Shown here: positions 48,419-59,054 of the stretch, piece after piece
How positions within the stretch are numbered: position 1 is the first letter of the stretch
Layout: every line of letters starts with the position of its first letter
Source of the DNA: Bretschneidera sinensis
Taxonomy: Eukaryota; Streptophyta; Magnoliopsida; Brassicales; Akaniaceae
Length of the DNA stretch: 64,000 bases
Assembly: GCA_023935145.1 (NCBI GenBank)
Contig: CM043702.1
Location: 59,112,001-59,176,000 of the forward strand
Reading direction: 5' to 3'
The notes under the pieces: generated by a model
What the model was told of the DNA's origin: nothing
What the model saw: the letters and a program-made list of their open reading frames with translations, nothing else
The model's database searches: none
Made by a program: the position numbers and the translations under genes

Positions 48419-49154
48419 TGATACTGCCAAAAGTACCCCTCCAATGGGAAAACGACGCATGGATCCTCATGATAGCAACTCACAAAAAGACACGTGAGGA
48501 TCCAGGACCAGGCAGCTCAGCCCCCAGGCCATAAACCGCCCTTTTAGGCTCCGCCACCCCGAGCTGGGCATCCACGTCAATACCGCCTTTCAGGCCATCA
48601 TTGCCCAACCAAGTTGGGCGTCAGGCCATCATTGCCCAACCAAATTGGGCGTCAGGTCAATAGACTACCTCAGATACGTAAACGGCTCATGATCAAACCA
48701 TCAAGGCCAAGCCCTAACAAACGGCCCCCAGCCATCTAGCTAGGCCGCTTAGGCATCATTTCGAATGGTGTCAGGCGACTAAACCGCCCTCATACCTGGA
48801 TGGCTTCTGATCAAGCCAGCAAGGCAAAAACCCAAACAGATGGCCCCCAGCCAGCTAGCTAGGCCGCTTAGGCATCATTACCCAACCCAGTTGGGGCATC
48901 ATATCGTTGCCGCCTTAAGCCCAATGCCGCCTCCAAGGACCTATAAAGAGGGTCAGGTACGCATTCCAAAAGGAGGATAATTTTTCTAGACTACCGCTCA
49001 CCCTCTACGCATACTTTATCTTACCCTAACTTAAGCCTCGAAGCATCTTCAGAGGCACCCCCTCCGACAACCCCATAGTCTCTCTATCTTTCCCTGTACA
49101 GGTACATCCAAGGTTTGACCTCCAGCTCAGCAACGCACATTTTTGGCATCAACA
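48419..49154 (+). repeat. Tat element 5' LTR
   Basis: 736 bp, starting TGATACTGCCAAAAGTACCC and ending GGCATCAACA. It carries two copies of 'cccaaccaa(g/a)ttgggcgtc', each an inverted repeat (CCCAA...TTGGG), at 48604-48653, and a third form near 48880. TATA box TATAAA at 48942-48947, with the likely transcript start about 30 bases later. Confidence 0.95.
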
Positions 49155-49175
49155 GATTGGCGCCGTCTGTGGGAA
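49155..49175 (+). promoter_or_regulatory. Primer-binding site of Tat element
   Basis: The sequence right after the LTR is GATTGGCGCCGTCTGTGGGA. TTGGCGCCGTCTGTGGGA is the usual primer site of Tat/Retand elements (tRNA-Arg is my recollection). Confidence 0.85.
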
Positions 49176-49232
49176 ATCACCATCTCTCGCTGGCAGTAAC
49201 AGCGAAGAAGTCCAGAGAACTCATTTGTTGTC

Positions 49233-50762
49233 ATGCCACCCAAAACCCCTGCCAGGGACCTTGGTGAGGGAGGAATGAGGTATGGAGCAAGTTCTTCGGC
49301 CGACTCCGAGGCTCATCCCAACATGGCTGCTCTCCAGACGCAATACACAGAACTCGCACGGCTAGTGGCCGACCTAGCTGCCGAGGTTCGTGGAAGAGCC
49401 CAGCGTACATCACCACCACCGTTGCGACCGGAGCCAAGTCACAATGGTTCGGCCGGCCACCGACCGCCAGTTGACGGCTGTTTGGCGACCAAATCACCTC
49501 CACCTCGCATGGCCAAGTCCGGAGAAAGTCCCGCATCCAAAAGCAGCGAAGGTCTTGGCAAGCAGATCGAGGACATAGAGGGACGAATCAATGAGGCGTT
49601 CCGGGGACGTGGTCACAATATTATCGATGAGCTCAACGTGTAGGACCCCCCATTCATTCCAGAAGTCCTCGAGGCTCCCCTCCCATCAAATTTCCGGATG
49701 CCCTAAATAAAACCTTACGATCGGTCCACTGACCCTCTAGACAATCTCCAAAATTACCGAACCACCATGACACTCCACAGACATTCAGACCCTGTGATGT
49801 GTCGGGCATTTCCTCTAACCCTTGAAAAAACAGCTAAGACGTGGTATTCCTGTTTGAAGCCAGGAGGGATCCGCACATTCAAAGAGCTGAGCTATGCCTT
49901 CGCCTCTCATTTTATCAGTAGCAAAGGACCAAAGAAAACCTCAGAGTCTCTGTTCAATGTCGTCCAGTCAAAAGAAGAAAAGTTTCGAGCCTCTATCTCG
50001 AGGTTCAACTCTGCAGCTTGGGAGATCCCAGACCTCGATCCTAGTGTTCAACTACTAGCATTCAAAAACGGATTACGATCTGGAGTCTTCAGTTCAAAAC
50101 TTACCTGACGCCCACCTCTTGACATGAGTGAAGTCTTGGCTCGAGTGGAAAAATACATGTTGGTGGAAGACGACCAGGCATTTCGCAGAGAACGAGAAGG
50201 AGACACGGAAAGAAGGAAGAGAGGTCCCACTAGCCCACGCCGTGAGCCCACGAAGCGGCCATTCCGTCATGAAAGACCTAGAGCCCTCAGGCCTTTCGAG
50301 GACAAACCTCAAAACTCCATAACCTTCAGGACCGGAACCAGAATCTCTGGGCAACCTAACAACTACTCTCCACTGAATGCATCTAAGACCAATATTCTAA
50401 TGCAGATCCACGATAGGGGTCTCTTGCAGTGGCCCCCGAGACGGTCAAATCTCAATCCAGATCGAAGCACTTGGTGTAGATTCCATAGAAACTTCGACCA
50501 TGACACGGAAGAATATAAGGCACTAAAAAACCAGATCGAGGCCCTCATTAACCGAGGACATCTGAAGGAGTTTACCGGACCGCGAATAGAAAAAGTCGTA
50601 GAGCGACCCCGTAAAAGCTCTGAATGCCCTCTCGAGCGAAACAGGCCTGTACGATCAATCCAGAAGAGTCCGGGGTTGAACCACGAGGAACCTAGTCAGA
50701 AGAAACCAGAGATCCCCGTGGCAAAAATCATCAAGACCATTTGCGGACGGCCCACCGCTTGA
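49233..50762 (+). pseudogene. Tat gag remnant
   Basis: The frame opens at the ATG at 49233 (MPPKTPARDLG). The gag core follows (FPLTLEKTAKTWYSCLKPGG, about 49815; FASHFISSK; VQSKEEKFRASISRFN). An arginine-rich region comes next, then the zinc-binding region CRFHRNFDHDTEEYKALKNQ, where the last cysteine (usually EEC) is tyrosine. Stops at 49641, 49704, 50106 and 50760, all in one frame. It would package the element RNA; in this state it cannot. Some short open frames on the other strand here are shadows. Confidence 0.9.
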
Positions 50763-51659
50763 GGAAAGTCTAAAAATCACGGAAAGTCCTATGCCAGGTC
50801 AGTAACTTCTGTCTCTGGACCTTATAAACGGCTTAAGACAGATGGAATCATTTCATTTTTGGACAAAGACTTACAAGGAATTCAGATCCCACACAACGAT
50901 ACTGTCGTAATTTCCCTCCTCGTGGCCAACCACGAAATAAGGCGAGTCGTGGTCGATAATGGGAGCTCAGCCGACATTCTATTTTATGATGCCTTTCAAC
51001 AGATGCAATTGGGTGATTCTCAATTAGAGTCAGTCTCCACTCCACTCTATGGCTTCTCGGGAGGACCAGTATTTACAGAGGGCAGCATCACCCTCCCTGT
51101 AACTGTAGGGATACCCCTTCGAGTGACAACCGTGCAGACTACCTTTCAGATTGTTCGGCAGCCCTCATCCTACAATATGATACTTGGGCGACCAATGCTG
51201 AACAAACTCCGAGCGGTTGTCTCTACCCACCACCTCAAAATCAAATTCCCCACCGATGAAGGAGTAGGCGAAATTAAATAAGACCAACAAATCTCAAGAT
51301 CTTGTTATCTCAGTTTGGTAAGAAAAGGCAAGAAAGCGGAAACCCTTCCGCTTGAACTAGACGATCTTAGAGATGAAGGGAGCAATTCAAGGGGCGAACC
51401 AATAGAAGAGTTAATAGTTGTCCCCCTCAGTAAAGATAACACTCGAACTATTCAAATTGGTTCGAACCTACCCGAACCACACAAAGAGTCCTTGCTCGCC
51501 CTCCTTCGGGCAAACCAAGATTTATTTGTTTGGACCGCTGCAAATATGCCTGGAATCAGCCCAGATGTTATAGTGCATCGACTCTGTGTGGATCCAAACC
51601 ACAAGCCAATCATCCAAAAGAAAAGGTCATTCGCCCCAGAACGACAGACAGCCGTTTGA
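50763..51659 (+). pseudogene. Tat aspartic protease and connector remnant
   Basis: Same frame as gag. The protease active site reads VVDNGSSADILFYDAF (about 50950-50998), with Asn where D-S-G or D-T-G is usual; this form is seen in other Tat elements. The second conserved block is YNMILGRPMLNKLRAVVST (about 51170-51230). A TAA stops the frame at 51279; the connector (LLALLRANQDLFVWTAANMP, about 51495-51555) continues to a TGA at 51657. Confidence 0.9.
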
Positions 51660-52913
51660 GCAGAAGTTGGCAAATTACTCTCGGCCAAGTTCATTCAGAA
51701 AGTAAGTTATCCAGATTGGGTATCTAATGTAGTAATGGTAAAAAAGGCAAATGGTAAGTGGCGGATCTGCATTGATTTCTCGAATCTAGACAAAGCTTGT
51801 CCGAAAGATAGCTTTCCATTACCAAGGATCGATCAACTTGTCGAAGCAACGTCAGGACATAAATTACTAACATTCATGGATGCCTACTTAGGCTATAACC
51901 AGATCCTCATACATCAGCTAGACCGGGAGAAAACAACGTTTATTACAAAACAAGGACTCTACTGCTACAGGGTCATGCCGTTCGGTTTGAAAAATGCCAG
52001 AGCCACTTATCAGAGATTAGTCAACAAAATTTTTCAGGGATAGATAGGCCGGAATATGGAGGTATATGTCGACGACATGCTGGTCAAAAGCACCAAAGCC
52101 AAAAATCACGAGGTTGATCTACAAGAAGCATTTGATGTCCTCCGCCACCATCGAATGAAGCGAAACCTCATTAAGTGTGCTTTTGGGGTCACTGGGGGAA
52201 AATTTCTCGGGTTCATGGTAACCCACAGAGACATAGAAGCAAATCCTAAAAAAATAGATGCTGTTCTTGGCATGAACCCACCACGAAGCGTAAAGGAAGT
52301 CCAACAACTTACTGGAAGGATAGCCGCCTTAAGCCGATTCATGTCAAAATCCACCGAGAAGTGTCTCACTTTCTTTAAAGCCATCCGGAAGGCTAAGGAT
52401 TTTGTTTGGTCTAAAGATTGCCAAGAAGCATTCACGGAGCTGAAGAGATATTTAGGCACACCTCCCATACTCACCAAGCCGATAGCTAGCGAAGAACTCC
52501 TCATATACCTCTCAGCTGGGCCAGAAGTGGTGGCTTCAGTCCTGATTCGGGAGGAAGAAGGAGTACGGAAGCCTGTGTATTATGTAAGTAGGGTGCTCCA
52601 CGGCGCCGAAACAAGGTATCTTCCTATAGAAAAAATGGCGTATGTTCTCTTAATCTCAGCCCGAAAGCTCCGGCCGTACTTTCAAGCCCACACAATCACT
52701 CTCTTCACCAACCAGCCCCTCTAGTAAGTACTTTATAAACCTGACGTTTCTGGAAGAATGGTGAAATGGTCAATAAAGTTGGGCGAGTTCGACATTCGCT
52801 ATCGGCCCCGGGCAGCTATTAAGGGTCAGGCCTTAGCTAACTTTATCATGGAAACCACTCTGCCGAGGGAAGAAGAACCAGCTCAGGCAACTGATTAAAC
52901 AAATTTGTTCCCA
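51660..52913 (+). pseudogene. Tat reverse transcriptase and first RNase H remnant
   Basis: Same frame. RT blocks in order: VVMVKKANGKWRICIDFSNL (51732 on), FPLPRIDQLVEATSGH, FMDAYLGYNQI (usual SGYNQI has become LGYNQI), YRVMPFGLKNARATYQRL, and the catalytic VYVDDMLVKS (about 52062). TAG at 52041. Thumb and first RNase H follow: KVQQLTGRIAAL-like region at 52297, YLSAGPEVVASVL at 52506, KPVYYVSRVLHGAETRYLPI at 52570-52632, then TAG-TAA at 52722-52727. The remainder, KWSIKLGEFDIRYRPR, runs at about 52763-52810, with further stops at 52896 and 52914. Confidence 0.9.
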
Positions 52914-52916
52914 TAA

Positions 52917-53762
52917 TGGACCCTTCATGTCGATGGATCCTCTACTAACACTGGAAGTGGTGTTGGGTTCATCATAAGCGGTCTGGACATTTTCACTGTT
53001 GAATATGCCTTGAGATTTGAATTTAAGGCGTCCAACAACGAGGCCGAGTATGAGGCTTTGCTTGCAGGAATGAAACTCGCCGAGGTGCTTTCCATAAAAG
53101 CTCTGGATGTATATAGCGACTCTCAGCTAGTAGTAAGCCAGATTAATGGTGAGTTCGAAGCAATAGGGGAAAAGATTGTTCGTTATCTTGCGAAGGCCAG
53201 AGCACTGGCCGCAAAATTCGAAGTCTTTCGCCTTAGCCAAATTTCGCGGGCTGAAAATTCAAAAGCTGACTCCTTAGCCCGGCTCGCATCATCCCGTTCA
53301 CTGGAGCCAAGAAGGGCAATTTATCTCGAAACACTTATCACGCTCAGTATCGATGAAACTATGGTGCTCCCCATGGTCAATGAAGAAACCTGGATGAGTC
53401 CTATTCTTGAGTACTTACGTGATGGTCACCTAACAGACAACAAGCATGAGGCCCGGAAAGTTATGGCTCGGGTAGCGCAGTATGCTTTTTTGGATGGTCA
53501 GTTGTATAAAAGAGGCCTCACGATGCCTTACCTAAAATGCCTTGGTCCGACCGAAGCCAATTACGCCCTCCGAGAAGTCCACGAAGGAATATGTGGAAAT
53601 CACCTTGGAGGGAGGGCCTTAGAGTTCAAGATACTACGCCAAGGACACTATTGGCCTAAAATTAGGGAAGAAGCCATGGAGTTGGTTCAAAAATGTAAAA
53701 GCTGCCAACAATACGCCACTATGCCAAAAAAGACCAGCAACTCTCCTCACCCCAATCACTAG
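52917..53762 (+). pseudogene. Tat second (archaeal-type) RNase H and integrase N-terminus
   Basis: Same frame. The additional RNase H starts WTLHVDGSSTNTGSGVGFII (first Asp), then NNEAEYEALLAGM (Glu, about 53034), YSDSQLVVSQING (Asp, about 53115), AENSKADSLARLAS (last Asp, about 53250). This second, archaeal-type domain is known from plant Tat elements. It is followed by the integrase zinc domain H-X-H-X-C-X2-C (VHEGICGNH ... CKSCQQY, 53578-53712). The frame ends at a TAG at 53760, close to a frameshift. Confidence 0.9.
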
Positions 53763-54625
53763 TCCACATCCCTTCGCTATGTGGGGCATGGCCCTTCTCG
53801 GGCCTTTCCCCACAAGAGTCTGCCAGCGAAAGTACCTTATAGTGGCAATCGACTACTTCACAAAGTGGGTAGAAGCTGAGCCCTTGTCCAGCATCACTGA
53901 TCATCAAGCCCGAGGTTTCATTTGGAAGTCAATCGTATGCCGATTCAGAATACCTCGAGTGTTGGTAACAGACAACGGCAAACAGTTCGACAGTACTCGG
54001 TTCAAAATATTCTGCGAGGAGTTGCATATTGAACATCACTTCTCCTCAGTAGGATACCCCCAAGCTAATGGACAAGCCGAGATCACTAACCAAACGCTCC
54101 TCCAAGGCATCAAAAGGCGAATAGACGACGCAGATAAACAATGGATGAGCCATTTGCCCAATATACTTTGGGCATATCGAACCACAGCTCGAGCCCCCAC
54201 GGAGGAAACCCTTTTCTTCATAACCTATGGGTCGGAGGCTGTGATCCCCTTGGAAATAGGTGTACCCTCATTTCGGATACAAACCTTCGAGGAATGAAGC
54301 AACAAAGCGGCCTTTGAGTATGAATGCTGATCTCCTCGACGAAGCCCGGGACAGAGCCCAAATCCGATTAGCTGCTTATCAGCAGCATACCGCTAGGTAC
54401 TACAATGCAAGAGTCAAAAAAAGGCATTTCCTACTCTATGACCTCGTCCTACGAAAAAGTGAAATATCCCAACCTCGAGACACAGGAAAACTAAGCCCCA
54501 ACTGGGAAGGGCCGTACCGAATCAAAAAAGTGTGCCGTCCTGGTACTTTCGAACTTGAGGAGCTGAATGGGAAGCCCATCCTTCAGACTTGGAATGCCGA
54601 ACACCTCCGACGGTTTTACCAATAA
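53763..54625 (+). pseudogene. Tat integrase core and C-terminus remnant
   Basis: Two successive frames. 53779-54297 has the catalytic triad in place: AIDYFTKWVEAEP (first Asp, about 53850), LVTDNGKQFD (second Asp, about 53970), NGQAEITNQTL (Glu, about 54070), then WAYRTTARAPTEETLF. After a frameshift near 54290, 54290-54625 gives the C-terminal part (ARYYNARVKKRHF, LVLRKSEI, GKLSPNWEGPYRIKKV) ending HLRRFYQ and a TAA. The motifs are well kept; the frame breaks make it non-functional. Confidence 0.9.
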
Positions 54626-54842
54626 AGAAATCAGGGCTTGTGTTCAAACTCTCAAACTAAACAAAGTATAAACGCATGAACTGATTGTATAAAAGATAGA
54701 GTTTAAGAACCAAAAGGGGGTACTTTCATTCAAACATTGTTGATACAAAGTATAGGTGACCTAGGCCCAAAAATGACCTCAAAATACATCAAGAAAAAAA
54801 CAAAAATTCTGGCCGAGCCAGATCAGCCCCAAAACGGACTGC
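54626..54842 (+). other. Spacer between pol and the antisense gene
   Basis: About 215 bases between the end of integrase and the stop of the antisense gene. No gene on either strand; it contains a GAACCAAAAGGGGGTAC tract at about 54706. Confidence 0.5.
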
Positions 54843-56871
54843 TCACCCTGAGCCAGGATGTCCCTCTTCAAGGGAAGGCGATCCAGGGCCTTGGTTCTCC
54901 TCCTGCCCTCCCATCTGCTCTGGCTTGTTGGTCAGCTCCCCCTCCGAAATAAGTTGATCCTCATCCCCTTCGTCGAGCCCCAGTAGATCGAAGCCTGAGA
55001 AGTCTAGCTCGGGGTATAGAGCCTCAGCTTTCCCCTTCACCTCCATAAAACCCGTAAGATACTGCTGGCCTCATTCAGAGACAACGGCCAGTTTGTAGGC
55101 GTCCGAGCCTTGGAAAGTCGCCAAGGCTTCCTCTACAACCACTTGAGTACGAGCCTCGGCCGCCTCCAAAGCAGCCCGAATACGGGCCTCAGCCTAGGCT
55201 CGAGCCTGGTTTGCGGCATCAAGCAGGGTCTGAAGCTGGTGAGCAGCCTCGGTCTTCTCCTCCAATAAACGTTGAGTACGACCGAGAAGCTCGACCGTTT
55301 CCATACAACGGCGGGTGATCGCACCTACGATGGCTCCCATTTACAATCAGGCAAAAAGAGTTGAAAAATGATGAAAGGAGGACTTAGGACATAAGTGCTA
55401 AAAGTAAAAACGTGCTTGGGATGCCACTGTCTCAGCAGTTGCACAAAGGGACTCTGTGGTCTTCCTTCCCAGCTCCATGACATCTCGAGAAGGAGTCCCC
55501 TTGGTTAGATGTTCCCACGCCACCCGAGGGTGCGTGAAGACAGAATCATCTATCTTCAGGGCCCAGTTGGGCGTAAAGATTGGGGCCTTAACGGTAGCTC
55601 CTTGGCCAGTACCAGGAACCGTAGATGGTCTTGCAGTGGCAGGAACTGAAAGGATGGGGACAAGGGGAGTCTCCGACTGGGAAAGCTGCCTCGGAGGGGT
55701 CCCCAGGTCTATGGGAACAAAAGACTGGGCCTGAGACCTCTTTCTGGTCCCGGACCCTGAGGCCAACTGTTTTTCAGACCGGACTGCTCTCCTCTCCCCT
55801 AGCAAGCACGGCAGCCTCCATCTCTACCCAAAATAAACAGTAAAAAACATAAGTATAAAGCATGCGGAAAGGAAACGGAAAGCAATGATAGAAAAAGAAA
55901 CCTAAAGTTATTTTACTACTCTCAAACGAGGGCTCAGGGCATAAGGGACAGAGGCTATGCCGAGCCAATTCTTCGTTATCATAGAGGACTCTGACGTCAA
56001 TAGGCGAGGCCACCATGATATCCATAATCTCTTGTTCAAAGGGGATAAGGCCTACTTTCTTGCACTTCCCAGTCCAGTCCATACTCTAGGAACGTGGAAG
56101 GCCAAAGTCTTCGGCAGATCGAATGAAAAAGAAATTCTTCTTCCACCTCTTAATTGACGAAGGCATTTTCTTCAACAATCTTCTTCTCGGTCGAGTGCTA
56201 AACACAACCCATCCGGTCTGGCCATGCCTACTAATAAGAAAATGAGCCTTGAAAACATCCAAGGTCATTGGCCTGCCCACCTCCGAGCAGACAAAGATAA
56301 AGGCCATAATCAACCGCACCGAGTTCGGTACCAGTTGACACAGCGCAATATCAAAATACCTAAGGACGGTACAAAAAAATGGGTGGAGAGGGAACCGCAA
56401 CTCGGCTTGCATATGATGCTCGTAAACACAGAGCTCATATGGGGCTCGATCAGGAAGGGCATCGCAAGCCCTCTCCCCTACCCTAGCCAACCGAAGGGCG
56501 TACTCTCCCGGAATACGGTATGTCTTCCGAATTACCACTAGGTCATCTTCCCTAATTTGGCTGGGGATCTCATTAGCGGTGTAATTCCATTCCTTCCTCT
56601 CATCCCCAGCCAAAGTCTCCCTAATATCGGTTAGACCCCGAACTACTTCCTCACCAGAGGACGAGCCCTCTTCATGCTCATCTCTCAGAGGAACGTACGA
56701 CACCATTGCCTAGGGGCCTGAACTAGGTGCTGCTCCTACAGGGGTCCCTCCCCTCGACAAAGACGAAGAAGTCTCTCATTCCTCAGAACTACCGCTACTA
56801 GTATCATCCGCGCTACTACTACTATTATTACTATTGCTAGGCCTATCGCGATATACATCAAATGAAGACAT
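54843..56871 (-). pseudogene. Antisense gene of Tat element, Transposase_28-like
   Basis: Three-exon gene on the minus strand. Exon 1 starts at an ATG at 56871 (MSSFDVYRDRPS, serine-rich, two stops near 56778 and 56710). It then runs open from 56706 to 56086, with the conserved core (RIPGEYALRL; RFPLHPFFCTVLRYFDIAL; QLVPNSVRLIMAFIFVCSEV; GWVVFSTR; SIKRWKKNFFFI), and on to about 55930. An intron ends at a TTTGGGTAG acceptor near 55831. Exon 2 (to about 55410) is basic and proline/threonine-rich. A second short intron precedes exon 3 (55340-54843), an alanine/glutamate-rich coiled coil (LLEEKTEAAHQLQTLLDAAN) ending with PELDFSGFDL and an acidic tail. Two stops occur in exon 3. The family is common in plant gypsy elements; its role is unknown. 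Confidence 0.75.
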
Positions 56872-57494
56872 GATTAAAAAGAAGGATGAACAAAACTCAC
56901 CAAAGTCCAAGGGTTTCAGACTTGTGCTCCACCAAAGAATGACCAAAGGCTGTCCAAGGCACTCTCCCCCGCAACTCCAAACGCCGCAACCACCAAAACT
57001 TGAAGTCTACGCTTTCACCAACGCTATGAAAACTCTAGACCGGATGCAAAATGAGGAATGAAACACAAGGAGAGAACCTTTCAGAATTTAGAAAGGAACG
57101 GGACGAAAAGAAGGGGACTCTCAGTGTAAAAAACTGAGGACGATGACTCTTAGGAATAAGGCCGAGGGCTCTCAAGCAATTCTATCTTGCAAAAACTATT
57201 CTGATTTTGGATTCAAGTGAATAAGAGAAGGAGTTTTGCTCCCCTTATATAAGAAGGGAAAACACAGCAAACAAGGGGCAATTAATGCAAGCGTGAAAGC
57301 AGAGGTGATTTTTGGCGTCCCAAAACAGCCTTCACACGGCCCTAGGGAACGTTCCACTTCCCAAGGCATCCGCTGCCTTCCCAAAAAGGCTTCTCAATTC
57401 CCAAGGGAAATCATCATCTCCAACACACCGATATTTGCGCTAAAAACGCCATGCTTCGTCTGCACTGTCGCTTTTGCAGGAATAAAACTCTCAT
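56872..57494 (-). promoter_or_regulatory. Upstream region of the Tat antisense gene
   Basis: Lies between the start of the antisense gene and the tandem array. On the minus strand a TATATAAGG box at 57243-57251 (CTTATATAAGGGGAGCAAAA) is suitably placed to start a transcript for the antisense gene about 340 bases upstream of its ATG. Short plus-strand open frames are not supported. Confidence 0.45.
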
Positions 57495-58940
57495 AGCTCC
57501 ACGAGTCCTCAGCCCATTCTCTTCTAGGTCTGAGGATATGGATTGCTCCACGAGTCCTCGGCCCATTCTTTTCTAGGTCTGAGGAGATGGATTGCTTCAC
57601 TGGTCCTCGGACTTAAGGTATTCATGGCCAAGGAGATGGATTGCTCCACGAGTCCTCAGCCCATTCTCTTCTAGGTCCGAGGAGATGGATTGCTCCACTG
57701 GTCCTCGGACTTAAGGTATTCATGGCCAAGGAGATGGATTGCTCCACGAGTCCTCGGCCCATTCTCTTCTAGGTCCGAGGAGATGGATTGCTCCACTAGT
57801 CCTCGGACTCAAAGTGCTCATGGCCGAGGAGATAGATTGCTCCACGAGTCCTCGGCCCATTCTCTTCAAGGTCCAAGGAGATGGATTGCTACACTGGTCC
57901 TCAGACTCAAGGTGTTCATGGACGAGGAGATAGATTGCTCTACCAGTCCTCGGCCCATTCTCTTCAAGGTCCAAGGAGATGGATTGCTCCACTAGTCCTC
58001 GGACTCAAGGTGTTCATGGACGAGGAGATAGATTGCTCCATTAGTCCTCGGCCCATTCTCTTCAAGGTCCGAGGAGATGGATTGTTCCACTAGTCCTCAG
58101 ACTTAAGGTATTCATAGCCAAGGAGATGGATTGCTCCACAAGTCCTCGACCCATTCTCTTCTAGGTCCGAGGAGATGGATTGCTCCACTAGTCCTCGGAC
58201 TCAAGGTGTTCATGGCCGAGGAGATGGATTGCTCCACGAGTCCTCGGCCCATTCTCTTCAAGGTCCAAGGAGATGGATTGCTCCACTAGTCCTCGGACTC
58301 AAGGTATTCATGGCCGAGGAGATAGATTGCTCTACGAGTCCTCGGCCCACTCTCTTCTAGGTCCGAGGAGATGGATTGCTCCATTAGTCTTCGGACTTAA
58401 GGTATTCATGGCCGAGGAGATGGATTGCTCCATGAGTCCTCGGCCCATTCTCTTCTAGGTCCAAGGAGATGGTTTGCTCTACTAGTCCTCGGACTCAAGG
58501 TGTTCATGGCCGAGGAGATGGATTGCTCCACTAGTCCTCGAACTCAAGGTATTCATGGCCGAAGAGATGGATTGCTCCACAAGTCCTCGGTCCATTCTCT
58601 TCTAGGTCTGAGGAGATGGATTGCTCCACTAGTCCTCGGACTCAAGGTGTTCATGGCCGAGGAGATTGATTGCTCCACGAGTCCTCGGCCCACTTTCTTC
58701 AAGGTCCGAGGAGATGGATTGCTCCACTAGTCCTCAGACTTAAGGTATTCATGGCCGAGGAGATGGATTACTACATGCGTCCTCGGCTCATTCTCTTCTA
58801 GGTCCGAAGAGATGGATTGCTCTACTAGTCCTCGGACTTAAGGTGTTCATGGCCGACGAGATGGATTGCTCCACGAGTCCTCGGCCCATTCTCTTTAAGA
58901 TTCGAGGAGATGGATTGCTCCACTGTTCCTCGGACTTATC
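57495..58940. repeat. 49-bp tandem array arranged in 98-bp pairs
   Basis: About 29 units of 49 bases. Two unit types alternate: one reads GCTCCACGAGTCCTCGGCCC / ATTCTCTTCTAGGTCCGAGG and the other GCTCCACTAGTCCTCGGACT / CAAGGTGTTCATGGCCGAGG, both ending AGATGGATT. Hence a higher-order 98-bp period. Short inverted words (CCTCGG with CCGAGG) occur in each unit. The array sits between the antisense gene and the 3' LTR. Open frames in it are only due to the repeat. Confidence 0.95.
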
Positions 58941-59054
58941 CCTCTTAGGCCGTGTCCTCGGCCTCGGCCTAAGGTCTCCAAGGCTGAACTGATCCGGAAC
59001 AAGCTATAATACTTCCTTAACCACAGTACTGTACTCAAGGAAGTGGGGGGCCTC

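Noticed and set aside
48228..48470. 80-codon minus-strand frame, possible host exon
   Set aside because: Its first part lies inside the Tat LTR and the rest has no recognisable domain.
55456..56541. Plus-strand frames of 72-105 codons opposite the antisense gene
   Set aside because: Shadows of the minus-strand Transposase_28-like gene, without own motifs.
57690..58730. Many open frames of 60-101 codons on both strands
   Set aside because: Produced by the 49-bp tandem array, whose length is not a multiple of three, so each frame is met in turn; no start or domain.
57495..58940. Regular repeats reminiscent of a CRISPR array
   Set aside because: Units are contiguous without unique spacers, and the sequence is a plant retrotransposon.
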